NCBI GenBank assembly: GCA_009733575.1
Contig: ML769434.1
Span: 444-64,443, forward strand
DNA length: 64,000 nucleotides
Source of the DNA: Gymnopus androsaceus JB14
Taxonomy: Eukaryota; Basidiomycota; Agaricomycetes; Agaricales; Omphalotaceae
Direction of reading: 5' to 3'
In this document: positions 44,019 through 53,317 of the stretch, one piece after another
Layout: each line of letters begins with the position of its first letter
How positions within the stretch are numbered: the stretch's first letter is position 1
Translations under genes and position numbers: made by a program
The notes under the pieces: model-generated
What the model saw: the letters and a program-made list of their open reading frames with translations, nothing else
Databases searched by the model: none
Told to the model about the DNA's origin: nothing

Positions 44019-45485
44019 CAACCTACAACACTGGTCTTGTTGAGAAGTGATTACAATTGCCAGTTTTACCTTATTCTACGAATAACTACAATGGTAATAT
44101 ACCTAAATACAGCCTAACAATGGTGATGTAATGTACTTAAATTACATTACAAAATCTACATGCACCTGATGGTGAAGCAGTATTCTCAGTCACCACATCA
44201 GAGATGTGTGATGAATTATGCACCTGTTGATGAGCATTTGAATCATTGTTGTGTACAATTAAGCATTTTTTATTATTCTATGAAATGCAGTGGCTAGCTC
44301 TCATTAGGGTTTGCCCAAAGGGTGAAACCTAACATAAGAGAGCTAGTCCGGCATTGCCAAACATGCTGGGTTAGGGGTTAGGGGTTGGGGTTAGGGTTAG
44401 GGGTTTCCGCCTACTGAAATAAGTGCAAACAAGGCTTTAGAGTGCCTGCCAATGATTTCCCGGCCCAGGGAACCCTTGAGTGCAGGCTTGAGCCCCAGAC
44501 ACAGATCTTGTATACAAAAATAATTACAATTGTAGGTTTTACTCTATTCTACAAAGTTATAAGTACCATCAATTACTATTATATCACTAGCACTGTATTC
44601 GGTGCACAAACTTCGGGCAGGCACTCTAAAGCCTCGTTTGCACTTATTTTGGTAGGCGGAAACCCCTAACCCCTAACCCAGCATGTTTGGCAATGCCGGA
44701 CTAGCTCTCTTATGTTAGGTTTGGGTGAACCCTCATGAGAGCTAGCCACAGCATTGCATAGAAAGAAAAATTAAAAAATGCTTAATTGTACACAACAATG
44801 ATTCGAACACTCATTGACAGGTACATAATTCATCACACATCTCTGATTTGGTGACTGAGAATACCCCTTTACCATCAGGCGCATGTAGATTTTGTAGTGT
44901 AATTTAACTACATTACATCACTGTTGTTAGGCTGTATTTAGGTATATTACAATTGTAGTTATTTTGTAGAATAAGGTAAAACTGGCAATTGTAATCACTT
45001 GTCAACAAGACCAGCATCGTAGGTTGCAATGTCAATATCCATACCAACTCAAGGGGTGTTCAACCCACTAAGTCCCAACATGACCTTGTTTTTGGGTCAT
45101 AAGGATTCATGAAGCCCCCCTCCCCTTCCACCCCTATATATAATAAAATATTCCCACACTTCGGAGGATTTCCAACTTCAACTTTGTATTACATAACTTT
45201 TTTTTCTCCTTTGCACCTTTAAACAACATTTTCAGAGGCAATTTAATACACAGCAGTTCATCTAAGTTCAATTCAACCTGGTGTAAGTGCACTTGCATTG
45301 ACAATATCTTTTGATGGAGGTGCTAAATTGGTACTAAAATGCATCATATCCTATAAAATCCATGTTTTTCAGGGAGATTTAAGATGTTGAGTGCTTTAAA
45401 TGGTTTTTACAGCCCTATTTCAGTGGTTGAATTGACCTAGAACACCCCTCAGAGCCTCAATAGTATGAAAAAAAATTGGCCATAA
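44019..45485. mobile_element. Foldback insertion with telomere-like repeats, 8-bp TSD
   Basis: Flanked by TGTTTGAA on both sides (44011-44018 and 45486-45493). Copy A has a single TGTTTGAA at 21369-21376. The part 44019-45026 is a large inverted repeat with arms of roughly 410-440 bp (starting CAACCTACAAC / ending GTAGGTTG) around a spacer of about 155 bp. Each arm holds a short TTAGGG-like tract. The remaining 45027-45485 is unique and includes inverted 'aggggtgttc/gaacacccct' motifs, possibly a second nested MITE. There is no coding capacity. Confidence 0.8.
44369..44406 (+). repeat. Interstitial telomere-like repeat (foldback left arm)
   Basis: 'gggttaggggttaggggttgggg' followed by 'ttagggttagggg', resembling TTAGGG/TTAGGGG units. 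Complementary 'aacccctaacccctaaccc' lies at 44661-44679 in the right arm. Confidence 0.7.
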
Positions 45486-45575
45486 TGTTTGAAGTATATT
45501 GACCCAAACAATATATGTCTAGGTATCAAAAAGTTAATTGATTGTAACAAATGTCATAGCAAAAACTGATGATGT

Positions 45576-45728
45576 CTTGGGACTAGTTGTGATACAAAGT
45601 AGCTAGATTGTAAGTTGTAAGTAGCTACTGATACTTAAAACTCTCGTTGCTTGGTTTCTTTGGGAGAGGGCGGTTAGGCCTCCGGGTCCCAGTACCAAGG
45701 GGGATTTTCATACACGGTCAGCTGCGAT
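45576..45728 (-). repeat. Ngaro split direct repeat B2
   Basis: 153 bp, nearly identical to 45982-46134 (B1), with a few substitutions. Confidence 0.9.
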
Positions 45729-45835
45729 GGGCAGGTGGGCCATCCAGCAACCAGATCCTCTCGATACTCGGACTGCAGGATGCTGGTGATCCCTAGTGGG
45801 GATGATGAAAAGATTTCTTGGGTGGGTGGGTGAGG

Positions 45836-45981
45836 AAAGAAAGGTTTTCCTATGCTACCAACGCTACCAAGAGACTGACTCCTGACGAACGTGATAGCAG
45901 TAGGAAGCAAAGGTACTGCATCACGTGTACGTCCGAAGACCTCCGTTTGCTCAATTCGGTTCTTATTTAGCAAACCACAAT
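45836..45981 (-). repeat. Ngaro split direct repeat A2
   Basis: 146 bp, nearly identical to the outer repeat A1 at 51280-51425 (one visible difference, gac/gat). It directly abuts B1. Confidence 0.92.
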
Positions 45982-46134
45982 CTTGGGACTAGTTGTGATA
46001 CAAAGTAGCTAGATTGTAAGTTGTAAGTAGCTACTGATACTTAAAACTCTCATTGCTTGGTTTCTTTGGGAGAGGGCAGTTAGGCCTCCGGGTCCCAGTA
46101 CCGAGGGGGATTTTCATACACGGTCAGCTGCGAT
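45982..46134 (-). repeat. Ngaro split direct repeat B1
   Basis: 153 bp, near-identical to B2 at 45576-45728. It lies between the recombinase ORF and A2. Confidence 0.9.
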
Positions 46135-46198
46135 TCCCGATATGGAGGAGTGCTCGACGCATCCAGCGACCGTGGATACCCCTTGAGGTAGGAGTGCG

Positions 46199-48028
46199 CT
46201 ACCTCCGTACTGGTGGCATGGTGTATTGTATGAGGTTCCGGTGCAGTTCTGGCTGCATGTATGGGGCCATGATTTCAGCATGCTTCCTCAAGTATAGTAG
46301 GAAGGCATCACTTTTCCATCTGCCGATGACCCTGACTGCATCGAAGGGAACACCTCGGAGCAGATATTCCAGGGTGGCGCCAATTCGGATGCCATGTCCT
46401 TGCAGTGTTGGGAGTCCCCGTGCCTTGGCTGCTTTATGGATTCGTGCTAAGAATGCCGGTTTGGTGAGAGGGCGCAATGTTGTTTTTCTTCCCGCTGTGT
46501 GCGAATATGAAAAAGGATGGTCTGAGGCTCCAGGTTTATTGACCCTAAGGTGATTTTCGAGGAGTGTCTCTGGATCCGTTTGTCCTAGCTGCTTTGAGAA
46601 ATAGAGGTCTTCTCCTTCTATTGGGTTACTCTTTGTGCCGGGGACATGGATAATCTGGCATTCAAAACCATTTCGATCCCGACCCTTGCATAAATTGGCT
46701 GGGGTGACATGCAGCCTTGTTGAAAAGGCTCCCAGGGTTGGGACAGTCAGCTCTCCCAACCTAGCTGCGCAATAGAAACCTGTGGTTAGGCACCCTGCGC
46801 AGGCTGCATCTAGTGGCACTGATAGATCCAGGTCCTCGAGGATTTCGGATATGTAGCTTGTGGTGTATGGCTGCCGTTTCTTTTGCTTAGAATGTTCCGG
46901 CTGAAGGCGTTCTGTTCCTGCAATGAGAGTGTCCAACTCGGCTTTGTCGATTTTCCATTCAACTCCATGTATGATATGCCATGCCCTGACCCCATGGATG
47001 TAGTTCTTTACTGAGGTACCTGCATATGTGCCCACCATTGTTGCTATCCAAGCTCTGAGTAAGTCACTGCTGCAAGGTGCCCGTTGGTCTTCCGGGATGC
47101 TGTGGGAGTCACAGAAAACATGGTATGCAAGGAGTCCCGATGCGTAGGTTTCTAGTGTGCTGCTTGCATAGCCATTAACTAGAACATATTGAACTTGGTC
47201 TACGAACTCATTCGGAAGGGAGAGAATGCGTCCATTTGAGTCTCGGAAGACCCGGGAGGTGGCTGGTTTCCATTCAACAAGGCGGTTACGGGCTGAGCAA
47301 TGTGGGCGCAAAGTTGACAGCAAAGGTGTTAAATTAGCAGGGTATGGCTGAGTACTCAGTGTAGTAGCTAAACTATGGACAGGAAGAGTAGTAGTAGATG
47401 GATACTGGGAGGTAGCTGGTCTAGTGCCAAGAATTCTGGAAGGTGGAGAGGAGTCTGGCTTTGTCTTTGGAATGCCACTGCTCGTATTCCTGGTGAGGTC
47501 GTCGCTGAGGTTTAGCCTGGTAGCTAATGCCTCCAGAAGAGCTGTGCTCTCGACGTTCCGCACTGGTGAGAGGGGCATCGTAGTCGACGATGAGATGGGA
47601 TAGCTCATCTGGGATGGGTATACGGGGAAGTTGGAGATGATCGGGTCCAATGGAACCCCTCGAGAAAGCATCTGCGGGGTTGTGGGCACTTGCGATGTAG
47701 CGGGTGTGGACATGGAAGTTGTGTGTAGTAGTGAGCGCATGAATGCATCAGAATAGGAGGTTTGTGGGGCGGTTCCTGCTCCGTCCATTCCACCATCCCT
47801 CAACGACGCCCTCATTGTCTCCCCAGACCTTGTAATGGTGTCCAGCAGTGGCCTCCCAGGCAATAATGCAGATGAGAAGGTAGAAACCCGCGGCCTCGGC
47901 CCATCCAATATCTCGCTTGTTGTCAACACCTCTCCATCCTGGGAGCAGTCAGTAGGAGCGCCAGTAGCCGTGGATGCATAGGCTGATGCCATAGCCGCTG
48001 CTGGCGTCAGAGTAGGCATGTAGATCAA
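46199..48028 (-). CDS. Ngaro tyrosine recombinase
   Basis: A 609-codon ORF. The N-terminal third is Ser/Thr/Pro-rich. From about residue 270 a SAM-like core-binding domain follows (GYASSTLETYASGLLAYHVF, then SVKNYIHGVRAWH). The catalytic domain has the first Arg in CAARLGELTVP, the H-x-x-R box as HGIRIG, and GRWKSDAFLLYLR, where Trp and the terminal Tyr fit the R-H-R-W/H-Y set of the phage-integrase family. It catalyses strand exchange of the circular retrotransposon cDNA into the genome. The ORF has no stop or frameshift, so the enzyme could still be made. It starts 56 nt downstream of the RT stop codon. Confidence 0.9.
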   Translation of the reverse strand: MIYMPTLTPAAAMASAYASTATGAPTDCSQDGEVLTTSEILDGPRPRVSTFSSALLPGRPLLDTITRSGETMRASLRDGGMDGAGTAPQTSYSDAFMRSLLHTTSMSTPATSQVPTTPQMLSRGVPLDPIISNFPVYPSQMSYPISSSTTMPLSPVRNVESTALLEALATRLNLSDDLTRNTSSGIPKTKPDSSPPSRILGTRPATSQYPSTTTLPVHSLATTLSTQPYPANLTPLLSTLRPHCSARNRLVEWKPATSRVFRDSNGRILSLPNEFVDQVQYVLVNGYASSTLETYASGLLAYHVFCDSHSIPEDQRAPCSSDLLRAWIATMVGTYAGTSVKNYIHGVRAWHIIHGVEWKIDKAELDTLIAGTERLQPEHSKQKKRQPYTTSYISEILEDLDLSVPLDAACAGCLTTGFYCAARLGELTVPTLGAFSTRLHVTPANLCKGRDRNGFECQIIHVPGTKSNPIEGEDLYFSKQLGQTDPETLLENHLRVNKPGASDHPFSYSHTAGRKTTLRPLTKPAFLARIHKAAKARGLPTLQGHGIRIGATLEYLLRGVPFDAVRVIGRWKSDAFLLYLRKHAEIMAPYMQPELHRNLIQYTMPPVRR

Positions 48029-48083
48029 TTAGGTTGGCTGGACCTGGAATTGGTGCGGATATTGGGGATGATAAGGTGTTTTT

Positions 48084-50024
48084 CTACCAGAGGAGGTCTG
48101 AGGGCCAGCGACGTGGTGGGCGATGTTGAACAAAAGGAGCGTCATGGCTTAAATCCGCAATGAACTTCTCTAATTCCACAAGATAGGCTCTCCCCGCTGT
48201 CAAAACAAGGCTGATATGTAGCAGCTGACCATAGAGTTTGGCCACCTGTTCTGCATTGTGCAATTTTCGGCCTTCCCAGCTTGTCAAAGTGCCAAGATAT
48301 TTCTGTCGTTTCTGTATTGGGCCTGATACTCGCATGGTGTCAAGATGCCATTGAAACCCGAAGTAGATTGGATCGTAGCAGAAGGGTATATCCTTGTCAG
48401 CTGCCCAGGTGTATCCTAGCGGTAAGGTAACCTGGTCAATATCACAGAATGCATAGGTGAATTGGGCATCTTGCTTGGATCTTGGTGAGGTACCTGACAT
48501 ATCGCGGATTGGGAAAGTAAAATCGTCGTCGAATTCCTCCCGCTGACCGCTGGGTAGAGTATGGCCCTGATATAACAGGCATCCACCCTTGTGGATAACT
48601 CCCCCTGTACTTGCTATCCGATCCCGGAGTTGTGTCCTTAGCGCGTTGTACTCTTGGAGGAATTGCTTAAGAATGCGAAACCACAGATGGTCATCAACCC
48701 ATTTGGTGAGCGGACCCAATCCCTGTCCCCGACTGATGTCCATTCCTGCATCCGCAACATGCCTGAAATTACCTGGGGCTGAGCAGAGACCAAACATGTC
48801 TCTGGTATCAGGACAGTAGCTATCTTCCCCTACTCGCACTACTACACCTGGCCACTGAGAGGGGTGCAGTGGGGCCATGCGGTAAGCTTCTGAGATGTCT
48901 CAGACTGCTCCTTGTGATCCTGGGGTAAGGTCCATATGAGTCTGCATGTATTGGCAAAGGTATCCCATAGACATGGATATAGATTTGAGTTGATATGTGA
49001 ATTAATGGAACATATTGTAGTGGGTAGTGATATGGGTAAGCCAGGACGAAGAAGAAAGCGACGACAAGGAAAACGGTGACGAAGAAAGCAACGATAAAGA
49101 ATGCGATGACGAAGAAAGCGACGACGGCAAAGAAAGCAACAATGACAACGGAAACGGCGACGGTGAAGAAAGTGACGATTGTAAAGGAGGCGACAATAGC
49201 GACGATGACCATGGAGACAACGAAAGCGAGATGGGACAATAAGGGTAAGATAAGTTTTGTACTAGTCGGTATTTGCCCGGTTTACCTGTTTTGGGAATTA
49301 TGGAGAGGGGCGAAGTTTGAAAAGGACCAAGAGCCTCTTCGACTTCTGCGTGGGAGTATGGTCATAGCCAGCAGCCGCGCGATAGTTCCGTGGTCATTAT
49401 GTCCTGGAAGGCTCTTTGGTGTTCCTCTATGGATATCTGGTTCTGATTAGGTGTTGGATTAGGAGGTGTAAAGGTGTGAGTAATAGTAGGAATACCGGCA
49501 TCAAAGCCATGTAGAATAGAATTGACGAGAGTTGGATATTTAGCAGTGAGTTGTAGCGAGGAGAGAGCTGTCTGCCAGGACTCAGCTCGTAGCGGAGTTG
49601 AAACGCATAGCTTACTGGCCGTCAGGACATCCTTCAGCGCCGTGGGAGGTGCCTGCACAGCCTGAGCATCTGTGCTTCTCTGGATGGCTGCGCTCTGTGC
49701 AGCCATTTGGGCATTGCCATTCTGCACATAGCTCCAGGCCCTTGTGGGTGCCTTTGGCGATTTCGAGATATTGTTTGGCGTTCCAGATGCAGATGACGTC
49801 GCGTTTGCCATTCCAAAGTGTCGATCTCGGACATCGACATACGTCGTGCTTGTCCCACCCAAGGCACCGGTGGCATCGGGGAAGTTGTAGCTGGTCTCCT
49901 TCCCGAAAGGACTTCTGAAAGTCGGTAGCAGCAGTGTTCGTGGTTGTTTTCTGCTTGCGTGGCGAAGTCGGTGGGTAGGGGTCTGATGTATTTCGATTTG
50001 CGCTTTTGCTTGAGCGCTGGGCAC
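48084..50024 (-). pseudogene. Ngaro reverse transcriptase / RNase H, disrupted
   Basis: Two same-frame ORFs, 50024-49362 and 48878-48084, with decayed sequence between. The N-terminal part has TLVNSILHGFDAGIP and EEHQRAFQDIMTTELSRG, then out of frame ALGPFQTSPLSIIPKTGKPG. After a simple-sequence expansion (49027-49240) the palm resumes with GAV-stop-DISEAYRMAPLHPSQWPG, FGLCSAPGNFRHVADAGMDI and the catalytic WVDD box in TKWVDDHLWFRI. The downstream part carries the connection/RNase H-like region. The stop before DISEAYR and the simple-sequence block inactivate it. Confidence 0.82.
49027..49240. repeat. Imperfect simple-sequence expansion (gacgaagaaagc-type)
   Basis: About 210 bp of 'aacgatgacgaagaaagcgacgac'-like trinucleotide-biased repeats inside the Ngaro RT frame. 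In-frame translations (Asp/Glu/Ser-rich on plus, Val/Phe-rich on minus) are artefacts of the repeat, not genes. Confidence 0.75.
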
Positions 50025-51234
50025 CCGAGTGAGGTTGCGCGGTTGTCGATGATTGGAGTAGGCGCATCTGCTGCTTCAGTTGCATGGTAGCTGCGTTCAG
50101 TTCTGTGGTTTCGTGGGTTTAGCGTACGGTTGAAAGTAGCGGTCATAGCCAATTGTTGTGTAGCGTAGGTAGCAGTGGTAGCAGTGGTAGCGTTGTCGTA
50201 CATAGCGGACGTAGCGTTCAGGAGTGTAGCGGTAGCGTTGTGGTCCATGGTGATGAGGAAAAAGGAGAGGAGAGGAGAGGAGGGAAGGGAAAAGTAGATT
50301 GCATTAGTGGTGGTATTATTTTCGATTGTAAAGTGGACTGACCGTTTATTGCTTTCGCATTGATTCGTTTCTGAACCTCCCTTCGGCTCTCGTCCAGCAC
50401 TCTCTCTGCAATGACCGAGAGGTCAAACGGTTCTCCTCTCTTGTTCTGCTCATACCAGCTTCGCCGCATCTCACTATGATAGTGGGCCATCACTTGGTTC
50501 CCATTGTCCTCGTGTAGCTCTGGGTGCATGTCCATGTTAGCGTAGAATCTGGCAAACATGGTAATGAATTTTGGTGGGTAGTTCCCTAGCGGGAGAGCAG
50601 CGAGGTAGGAGCTTTTGGCCAGTGAGACCTGAGCCCACGATAGCTTTGCGTCTGGGATGGCATTGGCGGAGGCGCGGGTAGAGTGGGTTCCGAGGAAAGT
50701 GAGCCCTGATTCGTCATCTGTGGCTAGTTGGAAACGGTTGGTGTTGACTGTGTCACGGTTTCGTTCCTTGGCTTCCTTCAAGGCTTCTGGAAGAAAGTAC
50801 CAGAGGGGAACAAACTTTTGAGCCGTGATAAGCTTCCTCGCGTGGGGGTGAATCTGCTGCTGGATCGATTTGGCTCCAACCCCTTCCGTGAAGTCGTACA
50901 GAGGCGCTCATTTCTTCTCTATTTCCTTGGCCGTTTCCCCTTCTCGCTGTCTCTGCTCTTCCTCCCTCAGCCTCTGTGTCTCTTCCTCCCTTTGCCTCTC
51001 TTGCTCTGCCCACTCTTCATCTGCCCGGAGCTGCGCTTCGTACTGTGCTCTGAGTGGAGCATTAGCAGCCTCCCAGTCATCCTGAAGCTTCTGAATGGCA
51101 TGTTCATTGCTTGTGACTTCGGGGAGGTTAGCCGATGAGACCATTGCGTCTCGAATCAGGTCGTATGCCGTGTTGGCGAAGTCCGGACAGCGAATTCACC
51201 TCGGGTCGTATTCAAGTCGTTCTGGTTCGGCCAT
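49612..51234 (-). pseudogene. Ngaro ORF1 (gag-like, coiled coil plus CCHC knuckle), disrupted
   Basis: The frame opens at ATG 51234 (MAEPERLEYDPR), is broken by a TGA soon after, and reopens at 51144 with a Glu/Arg-rich coiled coil (EEWAEQERQREEETQRLREE). A TGA at about 50908 is followed in the same frame by a globular region with LITAQKFVPLWYFLPEALKE and SWAQVSLAKSSYLAAL to about 50218. The 3' part (50085-49612, shifted frame) ends with CSGCAGTSHGAEGC, a CX2CX4HX4C zinc knuckle. This is the usual gag-like ORF1 of basidiomycete Ngaro elements, presumably binding element RNA. Confidence 0.75.
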
Positions 51235-51279
51235 AGTGTTGAAAAAGGAGTGTATAGAGCGGTGAAATTAAGCGTAATT

Positions 51280-51425
51280 AAAGAAAGGTTTTCCTATGCT
51301 ACCAACGCTACCAAGAGACTGACTCCTGATGAACGTGATAGCAGTAGGAAGCAAAGGTACTGCATCACGTGTACGTCCGAAGACCTCCGTTTGCTCAATT
51401 CGGTTCTTATTTAGCAAACCACAAT
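51280..51425 (-). repeat. Ngaro split direct repeat A1 (5' end of element)
   Basis: 146 bp, nearly identical to A2 at 45836-45981. Its outer edge is the element boundary, with flank 'tactgtgtaaatg' matching copy A. Confidence 0.92.
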
Positions 51426-51544
51426 TACTGTGTAAATGAATGATAGAGTACTGAGTTCTTGTAAAAATTGTCCAAGAACTGGGCCGAATTAGATTAAATA
51501 ATAATATTAATGCATAACAGAGACCTAGGGAGTAGGGACTGTAG

Positions 51545-51619
51545 CCCACGACTCAGTGCAGTGATATAAAGTCTCTCAGATAATCTCAATGCTGAGATAC
51601 AGTACACTTATCAACCATG
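51545..51619 (+). promoter_or_regulatory. Orphan terpene-synthase promoter (copy B)
   Basis: 'gtgatataaagtctctcagataatctc' and 'ctgagatac', then 'caaccATGCCAGC' with the ATG at 51617-51619, closely matching the terpene synthase promoter read on the minus strand of 31423-31510. No synthase coding region follows. Confidence 0.7.
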
Positions 51620-51689
51620 CCAGCTACTATTCTACACCACGAACCTATAAAATCCCAGCACAATGTACTTAGCTCAAGAATAAATTGAG

Positions 51690-52239
51690 GTTATTGTGAA
51701 ATATGATTTTGAGATGGACTTGATGCCGAGTTGGTGTTCGTGAGAAGTTCTTGTTTCAGGCTCTTCCCTAACGTCCAATGGACGTCAAATAAATCTGTTT
51801 TTATCTTCATCTTCCAAAGCCTCATAATGATGTTGAGCCTCATTTCAGCAAGATTCAACATCAAAAGCAGCCTTGTATCCACACCACTCTTGTAAATGGC
51901 CCATCAAACCTCTCTCCGATTATCAGCACCTGTGCAGCGCATTTCTGCTCAAGATATCACTTATACATTCACTGTGGAATCATCTGTCCCGGGGCCTCTG
52001 GTGTGTATCTAAATGTTCTAGCTCAATCCATCATGTTGATGCAATTTGAAGACAATCTCAGCACACTTCGAGGTTCCCCGAGACACTGACATCCATGGAG
52101 CTTTGCTAATCTTCCTCCTCACATTACTGTGACAAGTGGCAATTGTAGACCGGTATTGGCTGGGCAAAACTCTTTCAAGGTTTCACAGCGGGTCCGAGCC
52201 GATTCTACTACAGAGGATTCGGAATTCGAGTTACCCATG
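51690..52239. other. No gene recognised
   Basis: Short ORFs only. The stretch may hold upstream exons of the fragment at 52240-52740, but I cannot define them. Confidence 0.3.
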
Positions 52240-52740
52240 ACCATGCCTCTCTAAACCAGGCCAGCCGGCCAATATGATTCTACGACCGAGGATGATTCGC
52301 AATTTCAGCGAGAATGCCAAGCTATTTTGAATGCGGGGCCCCAATTTGATTCTACAACAGGGGATGATTCGGAATTTCGGCGTGAGTGCGAAGCTATTCT
52401 AGCGGCCCAAATGGAGAGGCGTATTGGCGCTTCAGGTGCGTTTTTTTCGCTTCTATTTACACTGTATTAACCTTAATGATGCAGATCTAACCCCAGTCAA
52501 GAAACGCAACATGGGAACAGCTGGTTTGGACGACACACTCCAAACCCCTGCTCCTTCCTTCTCTCCCTTCAAGCAGATTGTTAGCCTTCGTGCACACTGC
52601 TCATGCAGCAATAATGGGAGCTCCGGGAAGGATGAGTCGGAATGGGAGGTTTATGCTCGAAGGACATGTCAATGCACAATGCGAAAGCGGCAGAAATACT
52701 GGTGCGGTCAAAGAAGACTCAATCATGCTTGGCCCAGGCA
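52240..52740 (+). pseudogene. Fragment of unrecognised gene, copy B
   Basis: One frame reads repeated acidic units (FDSTTGDDSEFRRECEAIL and a relative upstream), then AAQMERRIGAS. A likely intron ends 'gatgcag' at about 52484, and DLTPVKKRNMGTAGLDD follows. A second intron of about 32 nt may precede SGKDESEWEVYARRTC. Copy A has the later part only (21925-22007 and 23400-23545). I do not recognise the protein. There is no clear start or end, so it is listed as a fragment. Confidence 0.4.
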
Positions 52741-53317
52741 TTGAAGGACTTGAATCAGAGATGTATACATCAATTGGATATCTGTTTACTTTTCTCTCTA
52801 TACCATTCTTTGCTTGTTTGGTGTGTGTCCACTAAGATCTGCATTTTCACCCAGACCGCTTGACTCTGCTCGTTCATGCTTCTGACCAACACCTCCTTGA
52901 GCCTGTTCTTCCATTAATGCTTTCTTCCATGCACATGTATCCCGAGTCTTTTGTTGTGTCGCTGCCCGTTTTTCCATTTGCATTACAGTGAGAGACTAGA
53001 GTTCTGATGATTTCAGAGTGCTTAGCTCTTTGGTCATCATAAAGTGGTTTAGGCTGGCATTACTCTCAGCTGCATAAAGTTCACGCCTGGTTTGAGCATG
53101 GCGGCAACTTACTGTGACCTCACTGTGTGACGGTCACCTCCTTGGGTTTCTCAATATCATAGAGGGATTGGTTACCAAGCTAATGAACAGCTTCATATAA
53201 ATATCCAGCTTTGATCACAAACCGCTAGTTTATCTATGAAGTAAACTGTAGTCACTTTTGGGTTTTAATTTGCAAACTGAAGTCCAAGAGTAAGCCGCGA
53301 CTACATTCACTTCATAC
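52741..53317. other. Spacer with a small unrecognised minus-strand ORF
   Basis: 52798-52983 (minus) could encode 61 residues rich in Lys/Gln/Glu (QMEKRAATQQKTRDTCAWKK). No domain is recognised, and no start context or homologue can be judged. The rest is intergenic, downstream of the beta-glucosidase copies. Confidence 0.3.

Larger units (their letters stand above)
45576..51425 (-). mobile_element. Ngaro-type (DIRS order) tyrosine-recombinase retrotransposon
   Basis: 5850 bp read on the minus strand in the order A1 - gag-like ORF - reverse transcriptase - tyrosine recombinase - B1 A2 B2. The split direct repeats are A1 51280-51425, B1 45982-46134, A2 45836-45981 and B2 45576-45728. That architecture, with a tyrosine recombinase in place of a DDE integrase, defines Ngaro elements. 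Copy A has the uninterrupted junction at 21455/21456, and no target duplication is seen, as expected for recombinase-mediated insertion. ORF1 and the RT contain stops, so this copy is probably not autonomous, although the recombinase ORF is open. Confidence 0.92.
39100..52690 (+). repeat. Segmental duplication, copy B
   Basis: Colinear with copy A (8490-23545) from the P450 3' flank through the orphan terpene-synthase promoter and gene fragment. It lacks the two copy A insertions (single GTATTAGG at 43319-43326, intact 'cctgctcc' at 52547-52554). It has its own: foldback 44019-45485, Ngaro 45576-51425 and a 109-bp triplication at 43498-43824. By eye A and B are well above 90% identical over the P450. 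Confidence 0.9.

Noticed and set aside
49002..49242. Apparent membrane protein (minus) and acidic protein (plus) encoded by overlapping ORFs
   Set aside because: Both are translations of the same simple-sequence repeat in the Ngaro RT region; the composition follows from the repeat unit.
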